A stretch of 64,000 nt of DNA from Nitrospirota bacterium (GTDB taxonomy: Bacteria; Nitrospirota; Thermodesulfovibrionia; UBA6902). The translations under genes and the position numbers were made by a program. Below, one piece after another: positions 1-7,108 of the stretch. The first letter of the stretch is position 1, and each line of letters begins with the position of its first letter. The notes below the pieces were generated by a model that did not search any database, was not told the DNA's origin, and was given only the letters and a program-made list of their open reading frames with translations. The stretch covers positions 37,676 to 101,675 of the forward strand of contig JACRMS010000019.1 in assembly GCA_016214845.1 (NCBI GenBank), read 5' to 3'.

Positions 1-71
1 AAAGGGCCGATGCTGTTTCCTAAAGGTGTGACGACTCCGATTCCTGTGATCACTACGCGTTTTAATTGCAT
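1..71 (-). CDS. beta-ketoacyl-ACP synthase, FabF type (N-terminal fragment)
   Basis: The minus strand from an ATG at 71 encodes 23 codons running off the left edge. The visible start, MQLKRVVITGIGVVTPLG, is the classic opening of FabF/KAS II condensing enzymes, which extend acyl-ACP chains with malonyl-ACP by decarboxylative Claisen condensation. The catalytic Cys-His-His lie outside the window. It follows an FAD oxidoreductase and a FabG on the same strand, so it probably belongs to a dedicated acyl or polyketide chain pathway. Only the N-terminus is seen, so the exact subfamily is open. Confidence 0.75.
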   Translation of the reverse strand, partial: MQLKRVVITGIGVVTPLGNSIGP

Positions 72-81
72 AACATTCTAT

Positions 82-145
82 TTACCACATAGGCACGGAG
101 ACACAGAGAAATATTAATTAGACGCCTCTGTGTCTCTGTGGTTAA
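82..145. repeat. imperfect inverted repeat, CACAGAG-word type
   Basis: The arms 82-108 and 123-145 are built from degenerate ACACAGAG/GGCACGGAG words and can fold into an imperfect hairpin between the oxidoreductase stop and the KAS start. It belongs to the same class as the palindromes at 6989-7080 and 52360-52455. It may act as a transcription attenuator or be a dispersed repeat; no function is shown. Confidence 0.55.
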
Positions 146-1641
146 TTTAAACCCTTGCTCAAGAATTTATTATACTGCTCCTCTTCCAGAATATACCGCC
201 CGACGAGAAACGAAGACATCATGGCGCCCATTATCCCCGGTAAAAGGGAGCTTTGTCCTGCGGCGTATAAATTGCGGAGGGGGAGCTTGCCGATCAGATT
301 GTACTGGCCGATCTTCTGTTTTACTCCATAAGCAGAGCCGTCAGGGCTGTTCAGGTAATCTCTGAATGTAAGCACGGACGCTGAATCAATAACTTTTATC
401 CGGTCTTTATATCTGGGGAACGCGTTATAAATGCGGCCTGTTATATTTTCAACCTTCTCTTTTTTGTAATCCCCGTAAGCCTGCGGCCTCCTGCCGGTCT
501 TTGAATCCTTCCAGTTCTCAACGTGTTCAATGAAGGACGGTTCAAACGCGTTAATGGTTTTGTATATTTTCCCCTTCACTTCTTCTATTGATTTAATGAT
601 CACCAATGCCGATTGCCCCCGGTTTGCCGGGTCTAAAAGCTGATTAACATCTGTGTGAGGAAAGATAGAGAGTATATTTGAATTAAAATCGGGTTCGTCA
701 TATTCTTCATCCAATACCGCAAAGACCGTGAAGAAACCCGCAGAAGATTCAAATGATGTGACACGGTCAACAAATGCCTTGCTCAAATTCTGCTCCGGCA
801 GGACCTTTAATATTTCGCCTGGATGTATCGTGAAGATACAGTTTTCAGCCGTGACCTCTTCGCCTGTATTAAGGATGAACCTTCCCGCCTTTTTATTGTT
901 GACGTCTTCCAGCTTTGCAATGTATTTGCCGCAGCGTATTTCAATATCGGAGCTTTTAAATTTTGCCTCAAAGGCCTTTATGAAGGCTTCCCCGCCATCT
1001 TTGACCCGCGCGACCGACTCGTAAAGTCCGAGACACATCCTGCTGTGATTGGCAAATGAGATCTCCTTCGGCATCACGCCGTAGCACATCGCAAAACCGG
1101 ACAGCAGCGCCTTTAAAACAGCATTATCTGTCAGCCCGTTTAATACCTCATCCAGGCTCAAAAAATCTTCATTCATAGGGTTGTGCAACGCGGTGAGCGC
1201 CTGCAGATCCATGGAGGGCGTGTTAGCGCAGACCTGCTGGACTTTCTCAAAATACCTGTCAAGGGCCGACTCTTCCCCGGGGAAATAGCCTTTAAATTTC
1301 TTCTTTAATTTTTCAAGCCCGTACGGGATTTCATAGAGCCTGCCCTCCGGTTCAAAGAAAAAGGAGTTTGCGTTTTCTTCAGATAAAAAAACCGGCTGGA
1401 TCAAATCACGGATCCCAAGCGCCGACAGCATGTCGTACAGCAGGCCGTTTTTATGAAGCCCTCCGGTGAAATGGAAACCCGTATCAAAAGGGACGCCCTT
1501 TTTATAAAACCGGGACACAGAGCCTCCAATGCGGGGGCTCTTTTCAAGCAGCAGCACCTTGCGCCCGTTCATCCCGAGGATAAGCGCCATGGTCAATCCG
1601 CTGATGCCGCTTCCAACAACTATGTCGTCATATTTTTGCAT
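142..1641 (-). CDS. FAD-dependent oxidoreductase, phytoene desaturase (CrtI)-like
   Basis: The 499-residue protein opens with a dinucleotide-binding motif (VVGSGISGL, residues 9-17) followed by an acidic residue region (LLLEKSPRIGGS), the FAD ADP-binding signature of the CrtI/retinol-saturase superfamily. Near the C-terminus, LYAAGQSSLLPGIMGAM is the second FAD-binding patch typical of this family. The length is normal for the family. Members desaturate, isomerise or saturate polyene chains. It lies between FabG and a KAS on the same strand, so a role in modifying an ACP-bound or released acyl/polyene chain is more likely than carotenoid synthesis, since no phytoene synthase is visible. The substrate is unknown. 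Confidence 0.75.
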   Translation of the reverse strand: MQKYDDIVVGSGISGLTMALILGMNGRKVLLLEKSPRIGGSVSRFYKKGVPFDTGFHFTGGLHKNGLLYDMLSALGIRDLIQPVFLSEENANSFFFEPEGRLYEIPYGLEKLKKKFKGYFPGEESALDRYFEKVQQVCANTPSMDLQALTALHNPMNEDFLSLDEVLNGLTDNAVLKALLSGFAMCYGVMPKEISFANHSRMCLGLYESVARVKDGGEAFIKAFEAKFKSSDIEIRCGKYIAKLEDVNNKKAGRFILNTGEEVTAENCIFTIHPGEILKVLPEQNLSKAFVDRVTSFESSAGFFTVFAVLDEEYDEPDFNSNILSIFPHTDVNQLLDPANRGQSALVIIKSIEEVKGKIYKTINAFEPSFIEHVENWKDSKTGRRPQAYGDYKKEKVENITGRIYNAFPRYKDRIKVIDSASVLTFRDYLNSPDGSAYGVKQKIGQYNLIGKLPLRNLYAAGQSSLLPGIMGAMMSSFLVGRYILEEEQYNKFLSKGLN

Positions 1642-1650
1642 TTGAACCTT

Positions 1651-1741
1651 AATCCACAGATTTCGCAGATTACACAGATGGAAAAGAAAAAAATAAACGC
1701 TCTTTGAAAATCTGCGTAAATCCGAGTTAATCTGTGGCTGG
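1651..1741. repeat. imperfect inverted repeat, CCACAGATT-word type
   Basis: The left arm from 1651 (ATCCACAGATTTCGCAGATT) pairs imperfectly with the right arm ending near 1741 (AATCTGTGGCTGGAT). The arms contain repeats of the word CAGATT. The same words recur at 3666-3739 and 32648-32834. It sits in the gap between fabG and the oxidoreductase. Confidence 0.55.
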
Positions 1742-1780
1742 ATTTATTTTTCTCTGCTCACTCCGTGGTCATAAAACAAC

Positions 1781-2503
1781 CTACATCGCCAGTCCGCCGT
1801 TGACGCCGATTACCTGTCCGTGGATATACATGTTTTCTTCCGTGCACAGGAAGTTCACTACTGAAGCAACATCCTCGGACCTGCCAACCCTGTTCAGCGG
1901 AATCAATGGCAGCACCTGCGCCTTCGGGATTTTTTCGGTCAATTCCGTTTCAATAAAACCGGGCGCAACCACATTGACAAGTATATTTTTCTTTCCAACT
2001 TCACGCGCTAATGCCTTGGCCGCGCCGATCAGTCCCGCCTTTGAAGCGGAATAATTTACCTGCCCCGCATGGCCTATCTGTCCAGACGTTGACGATACAA
2101 TAATAATGCGTCCCTTTTTGGCCCGTAACATTGAAAACAATACCATGCGTGTCACGTTGTAAAACCCGTCAAGATTTGTGGAAAGGACGGAATCCCACTC
2201 ATCTCTTGTCATCCACACTAACAAATTATCACGGGTGATCCCCGAATTGTACACGAGCACATCAGGGGCGAAGTCCTCAACTCTCGGGGCCAGGGCGTCT
2301 TCCGTCTCTTTGTAACTTGAGACATCAAACGGTATCAAATCGCAGGTCACGCCGGAAGCTTCTATTTCCGACTTTACTTCTTTTGCGGCCTCGTGATTGC
2401 TCTTGTAGGTCAGCCAGATATTAAATCCTGATTTAGCCAGACTTAAAGCTATCGCGCGCCCGATACCGCGGCTTCCGCCGATTATTAATGCAGTTTTTGC
2501 CAT
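1781..2503 (-). CDS. fabG: 3-oxoacyl-ACP reductase, FabG-type SDR
   Basis: The protein is a 240-residue classical short-chain dehydrogenase. The cofactor motif GGSRGIGRAIA lies at residues 8-18, a conserved NSG at about 87, the catalytic Ser in the IVSSTSGQIG stretch, and the YxxxK pair in YSASKAGL. PGFIETELTEKIP is the substrate-loop region seen in FabG. It would reduce 3-oxoacyl-ACP with NADPH in the cytoplasm. It lies upstream of the CrtI-like oxidoreductase and the KAS on the same strand, which suggests a pathway-specific paralogue rather than the housekeeping copy. The ATG at 2503 has no strong ribosome site. Confidence 0.85.
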   Translation of the reverse strand: MAKTALIIGGSRGIGRAIALSLAKSGFNIWLTYKSNHEAAKEVKSEIEASGVTCDLIPFDVSSYKETEDALAPRVEDFAPDVLVYNSGITRDNLLVWMTRDEWDSVLSTNLDGFYNVTRMVLFSMLRAKKGRIIIVSSTSGQIGHAGQVNYSASKAGLIGAAKALAREVGKKNILVNVVAPGFIETELTEKIPKAQVLPLIPLNRVGRSEDVASVVNFLCTEENMYIHGQVIGVNGGLAM

Positions 2504-2582
2504 GGGAATGTCCGGTTATTATATTAGTACCGGAGGCGTTTTTTCAATGAAACAACGTCACTTCATTAATTGCAAAGGTAGT

Positions 2583-2635
2583 CAGTAGTTAGTAGGCAGT
2601 AGTTGGAACCCCTGACTACTGTCTACTAACTACTG
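2583..2635. repeat. near-perfect 20-bp hairpin, CAGTAGTTAGTAG words
   Basis: The arms 2583-2602 (CAGTAGTTAGTAGGCAGTAG) and 2616-2635 are complementary except for one G-T pair, with a 13-nt loop. Each arm is itself a degenerate tandem repeat of CAGTAG/TTAGTAG. It lies between moaA and fabG and is followed by TTTTG, so it could terminate transcription, but its word structure marks it as part of the window's palindrome family. Confidence 0.8.
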
Positions 2636-2673
2636 TTTTGTTTGCGCCAATAGTGCGGGACCTCTTAACGTGA

Positions 2674-3654
2674 TTACCCGCCGATCTTGGACATGGGGTT
2701 TATGCGTTCGGGGGAATCCGCATTCTCGTTGATCAGATGCCGCTCCGGTTTTATTTTAACAGCCTTGAGGAACAACGCTTCAATTTCATCATCGGAGGCG
2801 CCGTTTCTCATCGGGGTTTTGATATCAATCTCAACCTTTGAAAAGAGACACGGCCTGATCTTCCCGTTAGAGGTAAGGCGCAGCCTGTTGCAGAAGCCGC
2901 AGAAATGGTCGCTGACAGGGCTGATAATCCCGATAACTCCTTTTGCGCCCTTTATCCTGTAATTTCTTGACGGCCCCTTGCCTTTGAACTCATAACTCTC
3001 CAGGCTGCCCAGAGGAGATATTATTTCCATGATCTCCGCAGCGCTAACGCATTTTTCTTTTTGCCAGGCTTCCCCGGATGACACGGGCATAAATTCTATA
3101 AACCTTATGTGGTAGTCCTTCTCAAGTGTAAGGGCCGCAAAAGAAAATATCTCATCATCATTTATCCCGCGGATGGGGACGACGTTGATCTTCACCGGCG
3201 AAAGCCCAACACTCTCCGCCTCGTTTATCGCCTTCAGGACACGCCTGATATCGCCCCCTTTTGTTATGGCCCTGTATTTTTCAGCGTCCATGGTGTCGAG
3301 ACTTATATTTACGCGGGCAAGACCTGCTTTTTTTAATTCTCCGGCAAGCTCAGGCAGCATGATGCCGTTTGTGGTAAGGCTCAGGTCATGTATGCCGGTT
3401 TGTTTGATCGATGAGATCAGGACAAGGATGTTTTTTCTCAGCAGAGGCTCGCCGCCTGTTATCCTGACTTTTCTCAGGCCGTGTTTATGAGCAATGCGCA
3501 CGAACCTGACAATTTCCCCGTCAGTCATTATCTCGGCATCGTCAAAATTCTTCAGTCCCTTTGACGGCTTGCAGTAAACGCATTTCAGGTTGCACTTGTC
3601 CGTGATGGATATCCGGAGATAATCAATGCGTCGGTTGTAAGAGTCTTTTATCAT
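2674..3654 (-). CDS. moaA: GTP 3',8-cyclase MoaA
   Basis: This radical SAM enzyme converts GTP to 3',8-cyclo-GTP, the first step of molybdenum cofactor synthesis. The N-terminal cluster motif CNLKCVYC (CX3CX2C) is at about residues 21-28, followed by GGEPLLRK. The C-terminal second cluster motif is CGFCNRLRLTSNGKIRPC (CX2CX13C). The protein ends in ...SKIGG, and the terminal GG tail is needed for activity in known MoaA proteins. Its 326 residues are the normal length. It is the last gene of a minus-strand group with a MoeA-like protein and a ModE-like regulator, separated from the former by a palindrome. Confidence 0.95.
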   Translation of the reverse strand: MIKDSYNRRIDYLRISITDKCNLKCVYCKPSKGLKNFDDAEIMTDGEIVRFVRIAHKHGLRKVRITGGEPLLRKNILVLISSIKQTGIHDLSLTTNGIMLPELAGELKKAGLARVNISLDTMDAEKYRAITKGGDIRRVLKAINEAESVGLSPVKINVVPIRGINDDEIFSFAALTLEKDYHIRFIEFMPVSSGEAWQKEKCVSAAEIMEIISPLGSLESYEFKGKGPSRNYRIKGAKGVIGIISPVSDHFCGFCNRLRLTSNGKIRPCLFSKVEIDIKTPMRNGASDDEIEALFLKAVKIKPERHLINENADSPERINPMSKIGG

Positions 3655-3665
3655 AGTTGTTTATA

Positions 3666-3739
3666 TCCACAGATTTCGCAGATTCCACAGTTAAATTATG
3701 CGGCTTCAAAAAATCTGCGGCATCTGTGTAATCTGCGGA
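3666..3739. repeat. 25-bp inverted repeat, CCACAGATT-word type
   Basis: The arms 3666-3690 and 3715-3739 pair over 25 bp with about five mismatches, mostly G-T compatible. The words match those at 1651-1741 and 32648-32834. It occupies the gap between the MoeA-like gene and moaA, so it would lie inside any common transcript. Confidence 0.6.
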
Positions 3740-3746
3740 CGAAAAA

Positions 3747-4841
3747 TTATTTCCCGAACGGGCACACAGGGTAATTGCATACCTTGCACTTCAGGCACAT
3801 CCCGCCGTGACCAAGCTCCGCAAGCTCTTTTCTGCCGATCTTTTCACCTGCTAATATCCTCGGCAGGATGAGATCGAACACCGTTATGCTGGCATACATC
3901 CCGCAAGCAGGTATCCCCAGGATGGGAATGAGGTCGAACTCTGCGCGCTTTCCCGCTTGCGAGCTTAAATACGCAACCAGAAACATCGACCCCGGCAAAA
4001 CCGGCGAGCCGTATGTGAACTCCTCAGCCCCCAGATTCCTGATCGCAAATCTTGTTACATCGTCAGGGTCTACCGACATTCCGCCTGTGGTAATTATTAA
4101 ATCAGCCCCGGCGGAGATCAATTCCTTAATTCTGCCTTCGATATGAGCTGCGTCATCCGGGGCAAAATGCACGCCGATGACTTCTCCATCCACGCCCTTT
4201 ATTTTTTTCGTTATAACGGGTTCAAAGGCGTCTTTGATCCTGCCGTGATAAACCTCGTTGCCGGTTATCACAATTCCGGTCTTTGGTTTCCTCATTCCCT
4301 TTACGCTGAGAACACCGCCTGCGTCATCGGCTGTTTTTACCGCATCTTCCACAATAGATTTTTTCACGACAAGCGGAATGGCCCTTGTCCCGGCAACAAG
4401 CTGCCCTTCTTTTACAACGGTGTTATTGTGAACAGTAGCGCACATTACTTCGCCAAGCATATTGAATCCAAGGAGCGCTTCACGGTTGACCTTCAGCAGG
4501 CCGTCTCTTGATGCGATGAGATTTATCTTCCCCTCGTTTGGCTCGCCGTCCATTTTTACGCCTTCGCCCGCAAGCGCCTCTGCAATGGCGTAAGCCGCGT
4601 CGTTCTCGTGCATCTCGTCTTCTTTGATCTCAAGGACAAACAAGTGCTCCTTGCCGAGTCTCTGGAGATGGCTGATGTCCTCTTCACGGATAATATGCCC
4701 CTTTTTAAACGCCCTGCCCTTGAATTCCCCCGGCCTTATCTCCGTTATATCATGGGCGAGGACCGTCCCGACCGCCTCAGTAACAGACACTACCTTTGTG
4801 CCGATGCCTTTCTCTTTCACATCATCCTGAATACCGCACAT
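3747..4841 (-). CDS. molybdopterin-binding MoeA-like protein with Cys-rich tail
   Basis: The 364-residue protein begins with a MoeA-like region (TEAVGTVLAHDITEIRPGEF) and carries a MoCF-biosynthesis/MogA-type domain from about residue 185 (GIVITGNEVYHGRI; ITTGGMSVDPDDV; SPVLPGSMFLVAYL). MoeA inserts molybdenum into adenylylated molybdopterin, but this form lacks the full four-domain MoeA length. The last 18 residues hold five cysteines (MCLKCKVCNYPVCPFGK), suggesting a bound metal or Fe-S site. AGGAGG precedes the ATG. It is 39 bp downstream of the ModE-like gene and upstream of moaA. It could be a cofactor-chaperone or sensor rather than true MoeA. Confidence 0.75.
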   Translation of the reverse strand: MCGIQDDVKEKGIGTKVVSVTEAVGTVLAHDITEIRPGEFKGRAFKKGHIIREEDISHLQRLGKEHLFVLEIKEDEMHENDAAYAIAEALAGEGVKMDGEPNEGKINLIASRDGLLKVNREALLGFNMLGEVMCATVHNNTVVKEGQLVAGTRAIPLVVKKSIVEDAVKTADDAGGVLSVKGMRKPKTGIVITGNEVYHGRIKDAFEPVITKKIKGVDGEVIGVHFAPDDAAHIEGRIKELISAGADLIITTGGMSVDPDDVTRFAIRNLGAEEFTYGSPVLPGSMFLVAYLSSQAGKRAEFDLIPILGIPACGMYASITVFDLILPRILAGEKIGRKELAELGHGGMCLKCKVCNYPVCPFGK

Positions 4842-4880
4842 ACTAATGGACCTCCTATCTTTTATAAAACAATATCTGCT

Positions 4881-5252
4881 TTATCTGATCTTTTTTCCTG
4901 TTGATCTTTTCAAAGACCTGGTTGCCCCGAATATTCCTGAAAACTTACTGTCGATAATCTCAGTTACGCCTTCTTCAAGCTCTTTGTATTTCACTAAAAA
5001 CTCCTCAGCATTTTTTGTAAGCGCCGCGCCGCCGCCATTTTTGCCGCCCGCTTTTCTTTCAACAAGCTTGATGCCGAGCCTTTGTTCCATCAACTGTATA
5101 TAGCTCAACGCCTTTCTGTATGAGATATTGATTTCCTTTGCTGCCTTATTTATAGAGCCGTATTTGATGATCCCTTCAAGCAGCGCCCTTTTGCCGCTGC
5201 CGAATACTGTTTCACCATCCACCTCAAGCCATATCTTTGAGCGTATCTGCAT
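4881..5252 (-). CDS. ModE-like winged-helix molybdate regulator
   Basis: The 123-residue protein matches the N-terminal DNA-binding domain of ModE/LysR-type winged helix proteins: ALLEGIIKYGSINKAAKEI forms the HTH, SYRKALSYIQLMEQRLGI the recognition helix, then a wing with GGKNGGGAALT. It has no molybdate-binding (MOP/TOBE) domain, so effector sensing is not evident. I chose the inner ATG at 5252 because an ATG at 5270 would put the ModE-type palindrome (5256-5283) inside the coding region. It heads the moeA-like/moaA group and likely regulates it and itself. Confidence 0.75.
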   Translation of the reverse strand: MQIRSKIWLEVDGETVFGSGKRALLEGIIKYGSINKAAKEINISYRKALSYIQLMEQRLGIKLVERKAGGKNGGGAALTKNAEEFLVKYKELEEGVTEIIDSKFSGIFGATRSLKRSTGKKIR

Positions 5253-5255
5253 ATA

Positions 5256-5283
5256 ACCGTTATAACACATTTGTCATAACGGT
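5256..5283. promoter_or_regulatory. ModE-type operator palindrome
   Basis: ACCGTTAT (5256-5263) and ATAACGGT (5276-5283) are perfect inverted arms around a 12-nt spacer, giving CGTTAT-N12-ATAACG. The same core and spacing is what I recall for the ModE site of the E. coli mod operon. It lies 4-31 bp upstream of the ModE-like start, so autoregulation is expected. The regulatory role is inferred. Confidence 0.6.
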
Positions 5284-5297
5284 GTCTATAAAAAATA

Positions 5298-5396
5298 AGA
5301 AGTTGAGAGGATAAGAAGATATGAAGCTGAGAAAAAGCAAAACTATTCTTTTCTCATTTTCTTAATTTCGCAACTTCTCATCTTCTATTCTTCTCA
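5298..5396. repeat. long imperfect inverted repeat, GAGAAGAAGA words
   Basis: A purine-rich left arm (5302-5338, words GAGAGGATAAGAAGAT) pairs imperfectly with a pyrimidine-rich right arm (5348-5396). It fills the gap between the ModE-like promoter and the flavin reductase stop and may separate the two divergent regions. Confidence 0.5.
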
Positions 5397-5409
5397 GTGT
5401 TCTCTGTGG

Positions 5410-5940
5410 TTAATACTCTAGGTCCATCTTTATCTTCCCGTTACATCCGATGCTTATCAGCTTAGTATAATGAATGGAATAGAGATGCATCACCTTTTCG
5501 GGATTGCCATGTATCGCAACAACGTCCGCAATATAGACTGTATGGTCTCCTGACTCCACCTGGTCCACAACCTTGCATTCAAAAGACACGGTCGCTCCAT
5601 CTATAGCGGGAGGCTTTACTGACTTTGAAGGGACCGCTTTGAACCCCGTATCCTTGAACTTGTCCATTTCGCTTCCGCTTTTTGAGCCGCATATCCAAGA
5701 GTCCTTTTCCTGGCCTTCCGACGGGAAGCAGAGCACAAATTCCCCGTGGTGCTCAAGGCACTCGTGCGAATATCTCTTGTGTCCCACAGAAACTGCAACC
5801 ATCAGCGGCGACCATGACGAAAACATCCACCATGAAAGCCCCATGATGTTGGGCCTTTCTCTTTTGTCCAATGTAACGATAAGCACGTAAGGATACGGCG
5901 AAGCTAATTCAAAGGCCTCTTGCCGGTCAAGTTCTTTCAT
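5410..5940 (-). CDS. flavin reductase family protein (FMN-binding split barrel)
   Basis: The 176-residue protein has the flavin-reductase split-barrel pattern: PYVLIVTLDKRERPNIMGLSW for the first strands and PLMVAVSVGHKRYSHECL for the flavin-contact region, followed by GEFVLCFPS and a C-terminal HYTKLISIG strand. Relatives transfer electrons from NAD(P)H to FMN/FAD or act as flavoredoxins in anaerobes. The partner is unknown. Its start overlaps the PfkB gene stop by 4 bp (ATGA), so the two are cotranscribed. Confidence 0.8.
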   Translation of the reverse strand: MKELDRQEAFELASPYPYVLIVTLDKRERPNIMGLSWWMFSSWSPLMVAVSVGHKRYSHECLEHHGEFVLCFPSEGQEKDSWICGSKSGSEMDKFKDTGFKAVPSKSVKPPAIDGATVSFECKVVDQVESGDHTVYIADVVAIHGNPEKVMHLYSIHYTKLISIGCNGKIKMDLEY

Positions 5941-6854
5941 TGTGAGCCTCCTCCATAATTTATTATAAATTCTTTCACTTCATTCAATACCGGGATCCCT
6001 GCCCTGCCGCCTAATTGCCTGCATTTCAACGCTGCAAACGCTGACGCGAAACGCACGGTTTCCTTTATATTCCATTCCTGCAAAAGACCGTAAATATATC
6101 CGGCGTGAAACACATCGCCGGCCCCTGTCGTATCAACCACAGTAACTTTAAACGCGGGTGTATGAAAAACTTCACCTCCGGCGATTGTTATGCTGCCTTT
6201 GCTGCCGAGTGTAATAGTTGCCGCCTTTGCGCCAAACGACTTCATTTTGAGGATGGCCTTTTCAGGGTCAAAGCTGCCGGGAGTGGTCACGAATTCTCTT
6301 GCGAATTCTTCCGAACCGACTACGTAGTCGCATAAATGCGCGAGTTCGATCATCCCCTCTCTCATCCTGCCGGCGTCGAGCATTACAGGAATATTTTTTT
6401 CTTTTGCCTTTTGAGCGGCGTAGATCGAAGCCTCGGTCATAAGGCCGTCAATAAGCAGGAAGCCGGCATTGTCAAGGAAATCATCCGGCAGCTCATGCGG
6501 TTTCAAAGGTTCAGCTGAAGGCCTTTTCCAGAAGATCGTGCGCCTGCCGCTGCCTTTTTCAACAGCGATGAATGCGGCCTGTGAATCTGAGCGCGGCCTT
6601 GTCAGCAGCCCCTTTATATCGATGCCTTCCGACCGGATGGATTCAGAGATCTTTTTACCGGCTTCGTCATCACCGGTCATGCCGCAGAAACTGCAATCAA
6701 TGCCCAATCTTGAAAGGCTGACAAGCGCTGTGGCAACAGGGCCGCCGCCGGATATGGTCCAGTCGAGCACCTCTTTTTTTGTATCCGGCGCAGGGAAGGA
6801 ATCTATAATAAACAAATGATCAAGCGAACACTGTCCCAGCCCCGCGACTTTCAT
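5937..6854 (-). CDS. PfkB/ribokinase-family sugar kinase
   Basis: The 305-residue protein (from the internal ATG at 6854, where the family's N-terminal strand MKVAGLGQCSLDHLF begins; an upstream ATG at 6890 would add 12 unconserved residues) carries the PfkB signatures: GGGPVATALVSLSRLG near residue 36 and the catalytic anion-hole motif DTTGAGDVFHAGY near residue 240, with Asp as base. It phosphorylates a sugar or nucleoside with ATP; the substrate cannot be read from the sequence. It overlaps the flavin reductase gene by 4 bp. Confidence 0.8.
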   Translation of the reverse strand: MKVAGLGQCSLDHLFIIDSFPAPDTKKEVLDWTISGGGPVATALVSLSRLGIDCSFCGMTGDDEAGKKISESIRSEGIDIKGLLTRPRSDSQAAFIAVEKGSGRRTIFWKRPSAEPLKPHELPDDFLDNAGFLLIDGLMTEASIYAAQKAKEKNIPVMLDAGRMREGMIELAHLCDYVVGSEEFAREFVTTPGSFDPEKAILKMKSFGAKAATITLGSKGSITIAGGEVFHTPAFKVTVVDTTGAGDVFHAGYIYGLLQEWNIKETVRFASAFAALKCRQLGGRAGIPVLNEVKEFIINYGGGSQ

Positions 6855-6988
6855 GTTTATAATCATAAGGGTGTTAATTAGAGAATGCAAGACGGTTTTT
6901 AAAAGACAGGGAGGGAGGTATGCTAAATTGGGGATATGATATAATTACAAATGCCGTTACCACTCTATCCAATCTCTAAAATACAAAT

Positions 6989-7080
6989 AACCACAGAGAC
7001 ACGGAGGCACGGAGGAAGAAAAATAATAAGGGTTCTGTTTTCATTGCTAATTTTCTCTGTGTCTCAGTGCCTCTGTGGTT
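6989..7080. repeat. 26-bp inverted repeat, CACAGAG-word type
   Basis: AACCACAGAGACACGG... (6989-7014) pairs with 7055-7080 over 26 bp with four mismatches, loop about 40 nt. Within each arm the word ACACRGAGG repeats. It lies in the divergent gap between the PfkB gene and the histidine kinase, 28 bp before the kinase ATG. Confidence 0.75.
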
Positions 7081-7108
7081 CTAATAAGTTGTTTTCAACT
7101 TAAATACC

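Noticed and set aside
3655..3746. Possible molybdenum cofactor riboswitch before moaA.
   Set aside because: The only structure there is the CCACAGATT-word palindrome, which also occurs at unrelated genes; no Moco-riboswitch-like conserved core was seen.
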